Source of the DNA: Membranipora membranacea
Lineage: Eukaryota; Bryozoa; Gymnolaemata; Cheilostomatida; Membraniporidae
Direction of reading: 5' to 3'
NCBI GenBank assembly: GCA_914767715.1
Contig: OU612068.1
Span: 29,138,001-29,202,000, forward strand
DNA length: 64,000 nt
The translations under genes were made by a program, and so were the position numbers. The notes under the pieces were generated by a model. It saw nothing but the letters and a program-made list of their open reading frames with translations. It made no database searches and was not told the origin of the DNA. Shown in pieces: positions 35,401 through 49,658 of the stretch (positions are counted from its first letter, which is position 1; each line of letters opens with the position of its first letter).

Positions 35401-38400
35401 ACGTAATAAACAGTCCCATAGAGGCTGCTAGTGACACTCTCTTCCGAGTGCTCCAAATGTTTGCTTTTCAATTTTAATGAACTACTTAAACTACACAGCT
35501 ATCCAATTATAAGTTTACATATCTAATTATTATAAGTTAGAAATTAGCTGTAGTGTACTTCAACTGGAATCATGCAAAGTTTGCTAGAATCGGACCTCAA
35601 TGACAACAGCTATAGGAGAGCAAGGCGTTTTATATCAAGCTGAATAAGAAATGTGAACAGCGGGATTTTTATTTGAATGATTCGATTTGGCACTTGATAG
35701 GAGCTTGTTGTGTAAACACGGCCAGTAATGACAAGCAGTACTTAAGGTAGACATGAGAGGGTCTCATACGAGAGGGTCTCATAGGGGAGAGGCAATCCCT
35801 TCATCACATGTCACTTATCATACATAATCCTACATACCCATACACTTCTAACCAACTATTCCTCGTGTATCAAATCATTGTTGACTTTAAATTGAAATCT
35901 CATTACCTGATAGTTGAAAGTGTTGATTTTATTGTTTTCCGTTTCGCTGCGCTGATTAAAGCATACAAACAGTCATAAAAAGAAATGTTGTGTAAACTAC
36001 TTCAATTTTTTCGCTGGCTTAGTTTACAAGTGAGTTTTTCTCCAGGTGTTAGACTGTTAGGCTTGGGTTTTTAAAACAAACTTCATACTAGTACACACCG
36101 TTAAAGTTCCAGTACACTGCTCTGAAAATAGCTGGACAGGCTGCCACTTTAACAGTGTCATCCAACCTTGTAAGGCTAAGGTAAAACGTTCTCCCTGCAG
36201 ATTTTCCCACGCTGCATAAAAGAAATCGACATGAACCTGGCCGCCTACCATCCAGTTACGATTGGCACACAGAGTTACTAGTAGTAGTACTCAGACTATA
36301 TTAATTGAGGGTGGGAACAATACGCCCCCACACTTATCAAATCAGAGCTATAGAACCTGAAGTGCCGCACCCAGTAACATTAGTAGATCAAGACAGAAAA
36401 CAAAAAAGTGATGTTATGAAAATGGGATGTGGAGATGAGAGGATGATTGGGGACTGAGGAGGTCTGACGGAGATAGGTGTCACTATAAAACTAGTGCTTT
36501 GCAGTGGTAAGACATGGTCATGAACATCACCAATAAGGACTTCCACATATCCTCATAGCTTTCAACTTATTTACTATTTTAACAACAATTAATATCCAAT
36601 ACAATTAACTGCCTAGATTTATTAATATCATTGTTTCCTCGTGACACAGTGCCCACTGTTCATATCACATACAGAGTGTGTACCAACTAATCTAAACCAA
36701 CATGGATGACAGCCAGATAACTGACAGGTTACAATGTTTGTCCACCAATGACAGATTCATCCCACAAATAGAAATGACCCACACGGAACAACAGACTGAA
36801 AGGCTCCATATTAAAGTTTACCTCATCTTTGATTACTTAGCCGAATAATACAATTTGCTTCAGGCAGCTACATCAAAACAAAAACTGAGGCAAAGTTAAA
36901 GTCAAGACAATCATATGATACTGTACATCGAGCTCCCCGTACAGTGTGATTTCAGTTCCAATATCAGTAACATCACATTACTTGTGAGCTTATCAGCTGT
37001 TATATTCTATATTAATTAATTATTGTTCAGAAAATAACAATGATTACAGCAGCATACCAGTAAATTTCATTCCATTCCAAATTTCAAACTGATCATCTTT
37101 ACACTTCTCAATACCTTGATAAATAATAATATCTAAAGAGGTACAATACCTACAGCAATGATTTAAATATGATGATTTAATTTGTCATCATCAATGAGGA
37201 GCGTGGGACGTGGGGGAGATAATCAGTGTTTGGGTGATGTGATTGGTGTCAAGAATTTGTTCTCAAGAATTTGAAATCATCATTTTGTAAGACATCTATA
37301 AAAATAAGGTGGACAATCATGTTTTCACCATCATTTCCCAGTCAATCACTAGACTAAAAGAATATGGTCCTGCGACACACAGCCAATTACTTATAATTAA
37401 ACATTAATCGTACCAAAGCACTTTTTAATTGAACAAGTAGTTGACTGCCATCATTATTGCAAACAGGACCACAGGAATATTGGACAGCCAGCTTCCCTTT
37501 TTTCTAACAGCTCATAACAGATGATGAGCGACACAAGCAGGCACTGCTGGCTGGCACTCGGCTTGTTGGCACACAAGGATGCGGTTATCTAATGTAGAAC
37601 ATTCCAAGCCCACTTCCACAACCAATAATGAGGTGAAACAAGTGACAGTTGCGACAATAAAAATTAATTTTCTTATGTCCAAAATAATCAGGCTTAGTTA
37701 ATTCACCAAGTGAATAGAGGCAGGATGTAAGGGTGTCAGGAGCTATTTAATGGCTTATATCATTTTGCAAGCAGGGGGATTAATTTATTATTAATCACTT
37801 GCCATCTCCTGTCAACGAAGAGAGCTTGTTGTGGGTCTAAAATCTGGGTCTGAGGAGATATCATAATTATTATATGTGGTGTTTACTACTCTGTAGCACC
37901 AGATATTCGTAATCATGGAGTGAACCTCATTTTTTTTTCAAGTTTTCCTCGTTTTGCTTTCTGCATAACTTGTTGATTTAAAAATAAAATCAAAGCCTCT
38001 TCTGAGTTCCCAGTATTATCTGCTAATATTCACCTCAACTGATAGTAAGTAAGACATCTGGTACAGGATATGGATCCTGCTGCTATAAGATCCCGCCGGT
38101 ATTCAGTAGCTGCGTTCATTTATAAGAATTAGTGTTACTCCAGTACACAATGAAAATTCTTGTGTAGGCGGTTTAAACATTTTTTATCCTCCTACACAAA
38201 TAATATCTCGCAAGCCTACCATTCAACATTTGAATTTAAGACTTTTGCGTTTCTGGTTGGATTAAATCAAAACAAGCTTCAGCAGAATTTTTTTTGCACG
38301 AACTTGAATTCCCGTAAGTAATGGTCAATGAGACATTGATTACAAAATTAAAAAAACGATTGGTGTGTTTTGGACTGCTTTCAGCGACTTTTAAACTTTC

Positions 38401-41400
38401 ATAAATATCAGGATGTTTCAAATTTCCAATGGAAGGTCCTGCACCTTCTCAAATCAGCAGCCGAGTGTGAGAAAATCAGATATATGAACCAACTACAGGC
38501 CTACATTTGCGAGAAACTTCCAGTATTTGGCCACGTCCCTAAAAATACTACTTGTGTCATCAAAGACTACAGGGAGCAGGTAGCCTTTTGGTACATGTGA
38601 CTGTCGTCTCATACAGTAAAATATTCTACTAGTCCATCATTAGTTTTAGCCTGACCTGCGGTATTCAAATATGCTCGCATCAACCTTTAAATTTAATTTG
38701 GGTAAATGTCCAGTACCCTAAAGGGTGCAAGTTTGACTTCCATCATAAGGAGCCTTTTTTTTGTTTCTTCTGAGATAAATAGGTTGTAACCTCACGAGTG
38801 CTTATAAATTCCCATGTGATATGTACGATGATGGCGAAGTTTGAGTGTGATGATTACAGAAATCTACTGATTCTACACACCAGATTCTAGAGTGAGTTTT
38901 GGGATCGCCATATGATTTTTTCAATGTAAGTCGATATTCAAAAACAGCAAACTGAATGTATAAATGAAGAAAAAGTATAACTAGTGACAGCTCTCTTTTT
39001 AGAATGATTATATCAGACTGAAGACGTATATTAATGTTTTTAAATTATGATCCCATCAAAATGGTCATAAGTGGGTTAACAATAGCGTCAGTCAAGGTAG
39101 ATGGCTGCTCTATTTTTACAACACTGGGCAAGATCTTTTGACCGACAAAGATCTCGTCTCGGAAGGTTTTACTCCTTAGTATGTAGCCGCAGAATTACTT
39201 CTACAAGAAATCAACAACTCTCATTACAAAGTAATTTTACTGCTAATAAGTCATTCTTTAATATAAGGAGGACAAAATCGATTTTGTACCGGCATGCTCA
39301 TTGTTATGTCGACAATCTGAATGCTAGTCAAGTTCCGTAATGAAAATAATGAAATAATGTGATAATTATTACCATGCTGATTTCATATCACATAATTATC
39401 TTATTTCTTCATTACAAAATTAATACAATAATTCATTATTTTATATTCTAAGATAGCTACATTATTTTGCTTCGAGGTATCATGTTCGATAATTACGTTT
39501 ACGTAAAAGCTACTAATTTTCTGCAGAGCCTATTCTTATAACTGAGCTAGCGATGAAAACAATTAATTTACAAAAATTAGTTTTATTTAGCAGATATTAC
39601 TTTATTATGAAGTGCAGACCTACAGTTGATTGAATCCATTTAGTCAGTAATGATTGCATTCAGCGGCAGCAGTGGAATAATCCTTATAGCGGAGTGGTAA
39701 TCATCATGGCAATCATATGTCAGCAAAGGTCGAACTAATGGAAACCTGTCAACACAGGGCACTGACTCTCTCTCTCTCTATCACATCCATTTGAGAGAGC
39801 GTTCGCGAGGATGAGTGAAAATAACCAACGATAGAATGGGAAGAAAGATATGAGTAACAAAATCCAAAAATATAACTGGAATCATCATGTAAGATCCGGT
39901 ATCTTACGTACCTTGTTAGGAGCACATCATATGATCTCTGTGTTCTCGTGTTAGCTTTGTCATATGACCTCAGTTTTCTAGATATGATACAAGTCGTGTG
40001 AGTGATTCGAGATTAACAGCTGATTTCAGCTCCCCGTCCCCGCCGGCACCTCCTATAGAAACAACATGCAAAGCTTAATAATATTATATACACTCTAGCA
40101 CGGGTCAGTGTGCAGAAATGGTTGCTGTTTTGTTTGAAAATTAAATATATCGTCTTAGGAAAGATGGATTTGAGTCAGCAAAAAAAACATTTTCAAGATC
40201 CTATAATGGGCACATTATGGTCACACCACCACAGAGATTTGTTCTGCCATCATAACTCTGTTGCCGCTCAACAAAAACCTCAATATAACGCAGGGATATT
40301 TTTCAATATTTTTATATTTTCTTATTGAAGAGAATATAGGATAGTGTTCATAGCCTGAGAATATGAGATAGTGTTCATAGGCTGAGAAAATGAGATAGGG
40401 GTTGCAGATGCACACCACCAAAAACACCAATAGTGGGACTACAGTTTCCCTTTCCCCTATGATTTCAATGTGAGATTTGATGCTGAATAAAAAAAAATAG
40501 TGTATATAGATATTTTCTTTCAGTTTTGAAACAAAGCATCCAGTTCAAATTGAGAATTGAACTCATTTTTAAGTTTTACATCATGTCGGTGAAAATTGAA
40601 CATTGTCACAACTACATATGATGTAATATTCCGAGAGTATGTCAAACTGCACACATGCTACATGTGAGAATAAGCTCCGGAAATACCAAACCCATGCAAA
40701 GTTAGATTGGTTTCTATCCGTAACATTTATTTGGATTTCTTATTTCTGATATGAGAATGCTGGAAAAGGCCTCACAGAGGGGCAAGGGTATTAACATAAT
40801 TTTATGAATTGTATTATAGACAAGTTCCCATTTTTTGTTGATTTAATAAAGATTTGATAGCTTACAGTACTGTAGACCATTTAATGTAACAATATAAATG
40901 TGGGTCAGATAGATACCAATTGACTTTATAGCTATCATAATAAATGTAATTATTTTAAAATAATACTATTAGGGCACCACCCTCAAGACTTTCAGGGTGA
41001 ATTCATGACAAGACACAATACTCCCCTATCTATCGGAAGCAACAACACTTAGTTAGAGTATGTCATATGTCCCGTTATCCATCCTGTTATATGGAATAAT
41101 GATAAAGCACCAGCGGGTGGTGCAGCCTGGCGGAAAGTCAGGCAGACTGACATATTGGCCCGTAATGATTACGCTTCCCTTCATATAATGTGTGTTCATG
41201 TAACAGGATCCTTTAAAGATTGGCCAATTTGACATTTTTTCATTTAACATTTTGATTGAATCTCCGGGACTCACAGAAAAAGAAAACATAAAACAACAAA
41301 ATTCTATAAAAATAATCTATTTTAAGCAGTGGAAGTTAGACCGGGCAAACAAATTAACGAACAGTACTTCTATCATGATTTTGAGTACTCATGTCTCATA

Positions 41401-41601
41401 CACCCTGCTTTGTCTACCCATGCTAAGATTGGAACAGGTTAGTGGACGGCAGGTCAAAATACGTGAGAACAGATATGAGAGAATTATGATTGGTTCAAAC
41501 TTTTTTAGAAAAAAGTGACTGACTACACAAGAGTAATTTAAAATTTCGAATAATCAATGATGATGATTCGATGCAAAGGTTCTAAAAAATAATGTCTTTT
41601 C

Positions 41602-41604
<3 letters not shown>
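32452..41604. other. Large gene-poor stretch upstream of hbn
   Basis: No gene model could be built. Three ORFs are worth naming. Minus 33445-33813 (122 codons) reads INSICLVVPNNMTATVNL. Plus about 38370-38600 has even codon use, contains KLPVFGHVPKNTTCVIKDY and lies after a TTTCAG. Plus 39101-39340 has an Arg-rich, acid-poor start (MAALFLQHWARSFDRQRSRL) that resembles a mitochondrial presequence. None has a supported neighbour exon. A 12-base C run lies at 34200-34211. Distal regulatory sequence of hbn may be here. Confidence 0.4.

Positions 41605-41643
<39 letters not shown>
41605..41643. repeat. GAT microsatellite, 13 units, at a LINE 3' end
   Basis: Thirteen perfect GAT units. On the minus strand this is an ATC tail directly after the LINE 3' region (AATAATAAAGCTCAACATC), as in many non-LTR elements that end in short tandem repeats. 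Confidence 0.85.
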
Positions 41644-41644
<1 letters not shown>

Positions 41645-42010
41645 TTGAGCTTTATTATTTTTTCCTCCCAAAACCATTTTGTGGGTGGTACACTGGAGTG
41701 AAATTACAAGATTAAAAAAGACAGGGCTCCAATAAAAACATATAAGTCAGTAAGAACAAACAGTAAGGCATTATAACACCTTAGAAAAATTATAAAAGAA
41801 GCTATTTTGCAGTTTTGTAGTCCTGCAAACAGGCATATGAATGTCACGAGATACACGGGTACTTCTGCTCTCCTTTCTGATGATCAGCTTGTTTAGTGGG
41901 TGGGTGTCTTGTTTACAGATTCGTAATATCAGCTTACAGCATTGGTCTTGCATGAATAGCTTGATAGGTGGCATACCACACTCACACTTTACGGTGAAAG
42001 GTAGTGTGGT
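41644..42010 (-). mobile_element. 3' end of a LINE (C-terminus of ORF2 and 3'UTR)
   Basis: Minus-strand translation gives HPLNKLIIRKESRSTRVS, then IHMPVCRTTKLQNSFFYN, ending FSKVL. This matches the conserved tail of CR1/Rex1-type LINE proteins (basic region, P-x-CRT-x-R-x-x-SF). Upstream the residues KCECGMPPIK can be read, then the frame is lost. About 125 bases of 3'UTR separate the stop from the ATC tail. It is 5'-truncated, as usual for dead LINE copies. Confidence 0.75.
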
Positions 42011-43420
42011 ATGAGACCATAGAACAGCGGGTCAACACTGATAGTACTCAAATACTACCGGTCGACTTCTTTTTCTACTACTGGTAGCACACATCCTCGA
42101 GATGGTGAGATGTAAGCCACTCACTATTCACTACCAGGTGCTGCAGAGTTATGGGTCTGAGTCCCAACGGAGGAGTTTACTAGCTTACATGATTGTTCCA
42201 GTCCTCAGTGCCCTCAGGTTTATATACTTATATCCTTGAGCTCAGCAGGATGAGAATGATCCACAGATGTGATAATGTGAAATCTTGAGTGTAAACTTTA
42301 CAAGGATGTGAGTTTTGGGTTGAATGGACTTGCTCAGAATGTTTGATGGTAAGGAAAAGCCAGCGTAAATACCTTGAAATGCGGTTGGGGAAAAAACTCT
42401 GGACCTATAGATGTGAGATCAATTACACTTAAAAGCTCTTCTTATTTGAGAAATATCAGATTTCAAAGGTTGACCGATGGCTGTTTGAGGTAAACTGCAT
42501 TGTATATTGTTTTTTATAACATTGGAGAGTTCTCAAAGCCAGGATCATAAATAATTTTAGTGTGACACAATGTCATGGCCATAATACATCCTAAATATGC
42601 AATCTTGATTTCATAATAACTTGTGACCAGCTAGTTATAGAATCATTTTAATGTTTTCAGCATTCTCACCTCGATTACATTTCATGTTAACAATTTTGAT
42701 TCAGAGTATTTTCTTTTCACTCTTGTAATAATTGGGCTCAATTAGCATTTTTTAGTATAGCTAGGCAAGGGCGTCAGAAATAATTCTAATTTAATGTTTA
42801 CCCTTCATTATTAAAAACCGGCATACCTTATGAGAATGTGTCCCTGGCTAAACATATACATTTGATTTCCATCCCAGTTATTATGATGGAAGAAAAATTA
42901 CTATCCCAGACCTGTCTTTTGATGGAGAAAATATGGTAGTCTACTTGTTCCGATATGATAGCCACACAAGTTATCCCAAGACATTGACTTAGACATGCAA
43001 AATTTCTGGTAGGGTCTGGAAAATTTAAAAAAAGTTATTCCTGCAAGCAAATATATCTTTTAAGCAATAATATGTAATTTTTTAATGGGTATCAAGAAAT
43101 GCTTTGCTTGCTTTGCTTTTTGTCTACTATGCTGTCACCATGTGTTTTTCGATGGTATGTACACCAATGTGATTTTCTGAAATCTTTTTTTAGCAGTTTC
43201 TATACCTTAAAAATCTCGGCTCTAATACTTATTAGTGATACTTTACTGATAAGATTGCTGATAGTGTACCTCTAGTGTGTTCTAGAGGATGAACAAGTAT
43301 GTCACGAAAAAAATGATCAAATTAGAAATGCAGTGCTCCTTACTTGACAGGCCCCACGCTCTTCTAGCAATTGACCAAAAGGTTTTCTTTTCAGTTGCTG
43401 ATCAGAGTCTTACTACATTG
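42011..43420. other. Intergenic, no gene seen
   Basis: No convincing coding exon, RNA gene or repeat was recognised between the LINE tail and COPS8. Confidence 0.45.
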
Positions 43421-43434
43421 TCACAATGACTGCA

Positions 43435-45545
43435 CACATAGGTGAGGTGGAAAGAAGGGTGAGTTGAATCAAGTATGACCTGGCACACATATAGTGCTTC
43501 AGGCCACAAAGATAATAATAAGACCAATAAGTGATGAGATATGATCACCTACCATCAAGTCTACAGCGAGGTACGGGCAGTACCTGATCTGCTGAGTTAA
43601 TCTGCCATGACATCGATGTTACTAAAATCATATTAACAATTCTAATATTAATATGAACTTAAACTGTAAGGTGAAAGATAACCTGTTGAGCTTCTCTATA
43701 CCAGCAGTACCCAACATTGTATAAACGGACTAAATCGATAAAATTCATCCTTACAAAGTTATCTCCCCACTATACAATGAAAAGAGGAGAAGATAACTCT
43801 GAAATACAATCAAGTAAAGCCATATAATGCGCCGACAGGGAGTGCGGTCTCAAACTCCCTGGTGCCGACTAACTATATACTTTTATAACTAGTAAGTCAG
43901 AAGTTGTCATCACCTGTTATTCACATAATTTCACTCACATAATTTGGTCAAATCTTCACTGGATAGATGAAGCATGACTGACAGATCTTTCTTATCTATG
44001 GATGTGTAAGCGTTAGAGATGAGATTAACTGTGCGCTCTCTTACTGAGGCTGAAATATAAGATTGACAACTGATAATTTGATGAATTATAACATGAATAA
44101 GAATAAGGTCCTGTATGAAATATAGATAGATATATTATTATAGGTAGAGACACCCAGAAAGGGATACAAATGTACACTTTATGAAAAATATAAACTAAAC
44201 ATTTAGCCATAAAGCCTGAATTATCCCATAGCACATTGTAAGAATCTTTTATAATATATTTAACTGCTACAATATATGAAAGCCATGATGAGATGTGAAT
44301 GTTTATATACTACAGCAGCTAATAGAAGATAACATGTTTACCTTGAACCAAACATACGAGCTGTTTGATTGATTCTGACCAACTGAGAGCTTCAATCTTC
44401 TTATGAATTTCAGGCATATCTCTGTTTATCATAGATTGTCCGACAGACCAGAGATTGCTCAGTTCTGGACGAGCCTATCAAAAAACAGGGCAAAGTATAC
44501 AATGATGATACAGTGTATCACTTACATCATGTCATTGGGTCGCCAGCTTCATTTGTGGTTTGTCAAGCTCAGATTAATCGCAAACAAACAATCTGAACAA
44601 ACTAAGTTATATCTGGATGGCTTACAACAGTAGGCAATTCCTTTGTACATTTCACAGTGTAAACAGGCAATTCAACCTTTGTGCGTTGCACATTAGCCCA
44701 TTCTGACAACTTTTCTATACCTTAGAGGAATAAAACTTAGTTCGAGGGTGAATGTTGTTAGCACCAATTTTGACCAGCTAGGGTGGGAGTCTATATAAAA
44801 AAATTAGTTTGAGTGAAACTTAAGCCAGCCATAACTTTTGCTGTTTCAAGCCTGGGCAACTTTCACCATTTTCACCATTTTCACTATAATGATGAACTTT
44901 CTTTGGCGAGTACTTTACTCTTCAACAGTATTTTAGTAACTCACATCTTTTAACTGTTGTGGAATTCTTTTCCAAAAGTGCTTTGCTTCGACCCTGAAAT
45001 AAAGTTGTAGAGTAGGTTATAAAAGGCAAAATATATTATTGCATAAGAAAATAATACAGATGACAGGAAGGTTACTCACTGTCCTGTACATTCATATTAT
45101 AGTGACTGTGTGTCAGACGGGCTATCGCGTAATAGATAGAATAAATAAAAGACCATCAACTCTCTGGGACAATTCAAAACATTGTCATGTTTTTATAAAG
45201 TATAAACCACATGCCCAAATTTTACAGTGAGCTACTGCATTGACATGCCCATATTTGGACAAGCAGTAATTGCCTTTGCAGATCATAGATAACAATTTTG
45301 TCTTCTAAGTGAACATATTTAATTAGTGGAAAAATTTCCCAGAGCTGATACCTTTATGTCTGGTGGTATCATTTGGCATTTTGGTACTGGCCAAAATTAG
45401 ATTATGCCAAACACTTATAAGCCAGGTACTGTAATTGTCATTTATGAAATAATCTACTGAAGAAATAAACTTACAATTCATTGAAGTATAAGTAAAGGGA
45501 CAGCAGATGAAGACATTGCTCAGCTGTGAGTCCACTGCTTGTAAA
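43435..45545 (-). CDS. cops8: COP9 signalosome complex subunit 8 (partial model)
   Basis: Five consecutive minus-strand exons agree in phase: 45475-45545, 44945-44993, 44342-44474, 43939-44049, 43553-43621. They encode, in order, TAEQCLHLLSLYLYFNEL, VEAKHFWKRIPQQLKD, ELSNLWSVGQSMINRDMPEI, RTVNLISNAYTSIDKKDLSV and SMSWQINSADQVLPVPRCRL. These align with human COPS8 landmarks (LLALYLLHND, YLWKRIP, IWSVGQRIWQRDFP, LVSQAYTSI, GWQADS). The PCI-type subunit belongs to the CSN deneddylase that acts on cullins. The first exon, with the start codon, was not located. The last exon is uncertain: a good pyrimidine-rich acceptor just above 43435 would give only VIVTM and stop, shorter than the usual C-terminus. 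Confidence 0.85.
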
Positions 45546-46146
45546 CTGCAAAATATAAATCGACTCATTTTGAAAATTCAAGTGAAAATGAAGGCTTACA
45601 ATAATTTTTTTTTCTATCTAGAGTGTGATGGAAGCTATAACGATGTGTGAACCAAGCAACTTGAGTCATTTAGTCATTTTAAATTTGCCACCTTGTGAGA
45701 TGTGAACATTAATTTGGAATCTGTCTTGCAATGGATGCTAAATTTTGCCAATTTCAATTCAATAATTTGCTCCTAGCTTGTCAGGGTTGCTACTTGCAGG
45801 CAATGAATTACCAACATTTGTAGTTGCCTCAAAATACTGCAATGTTACCAAGCAAAACAAGTGTATGGTGAGATGCCTCCTTCAATGACATACTACTATT
45901 TACAAATAGATTGGCAAATTATTTGAGCAAATCTCAATCTTGACACCACTTTAGACATCATCATATATAAAATTTTAAATTATTGAGAGATGACCTCTAT
46001 ATTTACAGTTTCAATCGAATGTTCGTTAAGGATCAGGTTTTTTGGTATCATTCTAGAGATCTCAGTCTAGTTTAGAACATTATTCTATGTTCAAAAGCAG
46101 CCTGTGGCCCAGTTAAGACTTATTTGCCCTCAAAGTTGGGATGAGA

Positions 46147-46220
46147 AGGTACTAAAAAGGTACTATTTTTTTCCTTTGGAGTTGTGATCACTTGTTGAAA
46201 ATAGTACCTTTTTAGTACCT
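46147..46220. repeat. Perfect 23-bp inverted repeat
   Basis: Left arm begins AGGTACTAAAAAGGTACT; the right arm at 46198-46220 is its exact complement; the loop is 28 bases. It could be a tiny MITE or a hairpin. No target duplication was seen. Confidence 0.8.
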
Positions 46221-49200
46221 CAGATTATAATGGGAATATACAGTACTTTGTAACTAAGGCGTATTGTTATGACACAGCGGTTTTGATATTCTGCATGTGA
46301 TATCAAAACACACAGAATTTATCTATTGAATGAATGAGTGAATACAAGGCATTTATCTGTCCCATGTGGTTTAGCTGGTAGGGAGCTGGTAAAATGGGAT
46401 AGTGTATGACATTTCATAATTCAATGACAAAGCTAACGATCTAAATCGAACATGGCAAAAAATTACAGCTCTAGCTCTTCCGACAGTGAGAATGAAAATT
46501 ACAGGGAGATTAACAGCTCTAGTGAGAGCAAGATTGAATATCATTTAGGAGGCATTTGTAGCAAACCGACGTCGAGTCCATGTGATTATCAGAGGGAAAA
46601 TATCTCTGAGGTAGTCACACCACTCAAGTTTAAATCTGTATGATTTCGGCCACTGGAAATAACCCACAGTGCTTTGGCAGATTCAACATTTTCTGTTAAC
46701 CATGGTTACTGCTCGAGATAGAAATTGGCAATATAAAGGCAGATCAATACATCGCTAAGTATTTCAAGGTTTTGTTTACATTAATATGATGCATAAATGA
46801 GATTGTGGCTATGACATTCCAATCAAACTCCGTCTTCAGCCCGCATGAAAACCAGTGATATGCTTCAATTATTAGCTTCATGAATAGCGGCTTTCAATAG
46901 AATTTCAATGGAAGATACAGGATTTACACAGGTAGATTGTGTGTTTTTCTTAAAAATATGTATTTCCAAATCACACAGAAATCTAAAATAAATTCTTTGT
47001 AAATCTCGACATTTCAGGCATTAGGATGATTTTGAAATCCAAAGCATGCAATGATGAGTGTTTTGAGGTTTTGACAATCTTTTCAACAATTTTTGCAAAT
47101 ATTCTGATGTTTAAACACTCAAGGTTTTTTTGGATAAACTGTGTTGTTTACATTGTTTAAAAACTAGAAACTACAAGTCACAAAGTAAATTTGACTCAAT
47201 AAATTTGTCATCTAGTTGTTTCGGACTTCAGGGTGATGTAAAATGTAAATGAATTTGACTGCCTCCTAAAGAGGAGTATTGATAATCGTGTTGGCAGTGG
47301 GATACCTGGAGAAACTTTCTATTTTTTCATTAGATCTGGTCGATCTGTGTGCATCACAGATGCTCAGCACATCTTACATAGACTATCAAGATTACTGACT
47401 GAGTGCAGCAGGTCTTATGAGAGCACATGTCACTGCACACATCAGTCACTTAGGAAGTTAATTTGTCGAGTTTTTGAGTTATTTCGTCAGTATGGATCTG
47501 ATTTGAGAGGCTAGTGTTGGGTAATTTGCAAGATTTGGTACAAACTATAAAGCATTGCATGGAACATTTTTGGGTGAATCTGAAATAAGCAAGGCTTTGT
47601 CAGCAGGAAGAATCAATAGCTCCATTATAATCTTATTTTAACAGAGCAAACAAGTGCATCGGTCTGAATTGAAAATCACTCATTTCATGTTTGGCAAAAA
47701 AGAGACAGGGAATGCGTCAAAGTCATAGTCGTTGATTGTAATGTACTAATCTTTTCTTCGACATGGGCTCATAACAGATAAAAAGGTTGTTTTGATTAGC
47801 GGTCTCAACTCATCAAATAGTGTGTATACAAATTATAGAACTTTCTTTTGAACTTTTATGTCATCAGACAGACTTGTGAGTGACTTTGTCATTTATTTGC
47901 AAAAGTTGTTATCTAACCACAACAGTCACTAATATTACAGTATTTCCCCAATAACAGGCTCATCACAAATCGCCTGGACTAGTTGGGCGGTGCATGAGTA
48001 GGCAACTCAGTGTTGTTAACTTATAACCCCCAAACCTACCAGACCAAATAACCCTGATGACTAATTTTATATGCAAATGCATGTGTGATAGCTGTCTTAA
48101 TCTGATTTCAAGCTCAAAAATGATACCAAGAAACCTGTTCCTTTACAAACACTTTAACCTCGAAATCATGGGATCAATTAATGTTTTTGTTCCATGCCAC
48201 ACAGTAGCCTAACTTTAAGATGTCATGCTTTTTTGCCCAAATTCATTGAATGAGTGTAATATTTAAGTCGAAATCAATGATGTTTCCCACAGTTGGGTTA
48301 GAAGGTGTCATTATCGCAGTACCGCACAATGCTCTCAATAATAATGTAGTCAACTTATGTGACTTTGATGAGTTTATTTTGGTAATTGTGTTAAAACACA
48401 TTACAATTTAGGTGTGAACCATATCTCTCAGTTATTAAGAAGACGAATACTAAAAAGCACAAAGCTGGACAAACATCTTGTGGTTCTAGTTTTTGGCATG
48501 ATGAATATCGACGATTAGTTTTATGTCAATTGCGTAAAATGTGACTATCATCAGCGATAAAATACTCGTGTCAACAAAACAGTCGGCGTCAAATTCCCAT
48601 GCAGGCACCACCTAGATCTTATTTTTAATATACATTATTAACATATTAAAGCATATTTATTCTTCTGAAATTCTAGAACATATTAACAACTGCATCAATG
48701 AGAAAGGTTTGTTATGTTTTTTTTATTATAAAAGTTATGGATAGGCCTAAAGAATTCATAGAAGCCACCCCTCAAACCTAGATAAATTAAATTAATAAGA
48801 AAATATGTGCAGTCCCTCTACCCTTTAAATTTGTAAGTATGCATAATTAACACTGAATTAAATCTTCTCATGGAATTGAAACATCAGCATAACCTTATAC
48901 AGTTTGAAAACTCAACACAGGAACTGATCTGCCATTGATCTGATTGGCTATCCCTACTAGCATGAATAAAGTAGCCTGGGAAATAGTCTAGTTCACAAAA
49001 CTGCAAACAGTTATAAATTGCCTTCAATGTCATTACTTACTTACTTCAATGTCATTAATTTAGGCTTTCCTAGAATGCAACTAGGGACTGGCTATTTTTG
49101 AAAGCCCATTGCTTGGCAAAAGAAAGCTAATGATGCTATTCCAGATATGGAATTCAATGATAATTATTTATAAATATAATTTGCACTGACTGTCTGAGTT

Positions 49201-49658
49201 GTCAATTGACTGCTGGGGAAATACTAAACAAAATCAAGGTGTCTTTGAGTGAGACAATCATCAAAACAAATTTCATACATACATCAAGTTCCTGTCTCTC
49301 CAGAGATTGCTTCTGAATCATCAAATTATCTGATGTTAAGAGTTCTCCAGGCATTGTTAGTATATGAAATTGATAACACAAAAATTCAGCTTCAAAAAAG
49401 AAAAAATTGTCCTAACTCTGTTACAAGGAGGTAATATATATGAATATAGAAGGAATTTGAAACTGTAGCACAAAAGTGAGATACGTATGCTTAGACGCAC
49501 AGTAAAATTAGTATCTGTACTTATCTTAGACTAAGCTAAAGATATGATAGTAGTACAAGATCTTCAATTTAAATAACATTCTTCGAAGTTTTGCAGCGTT
49601 TATCAAGAAGTTAATTCAGGACTACATTTCATAATCATTTGGTGGATTGTGTGTGCAA

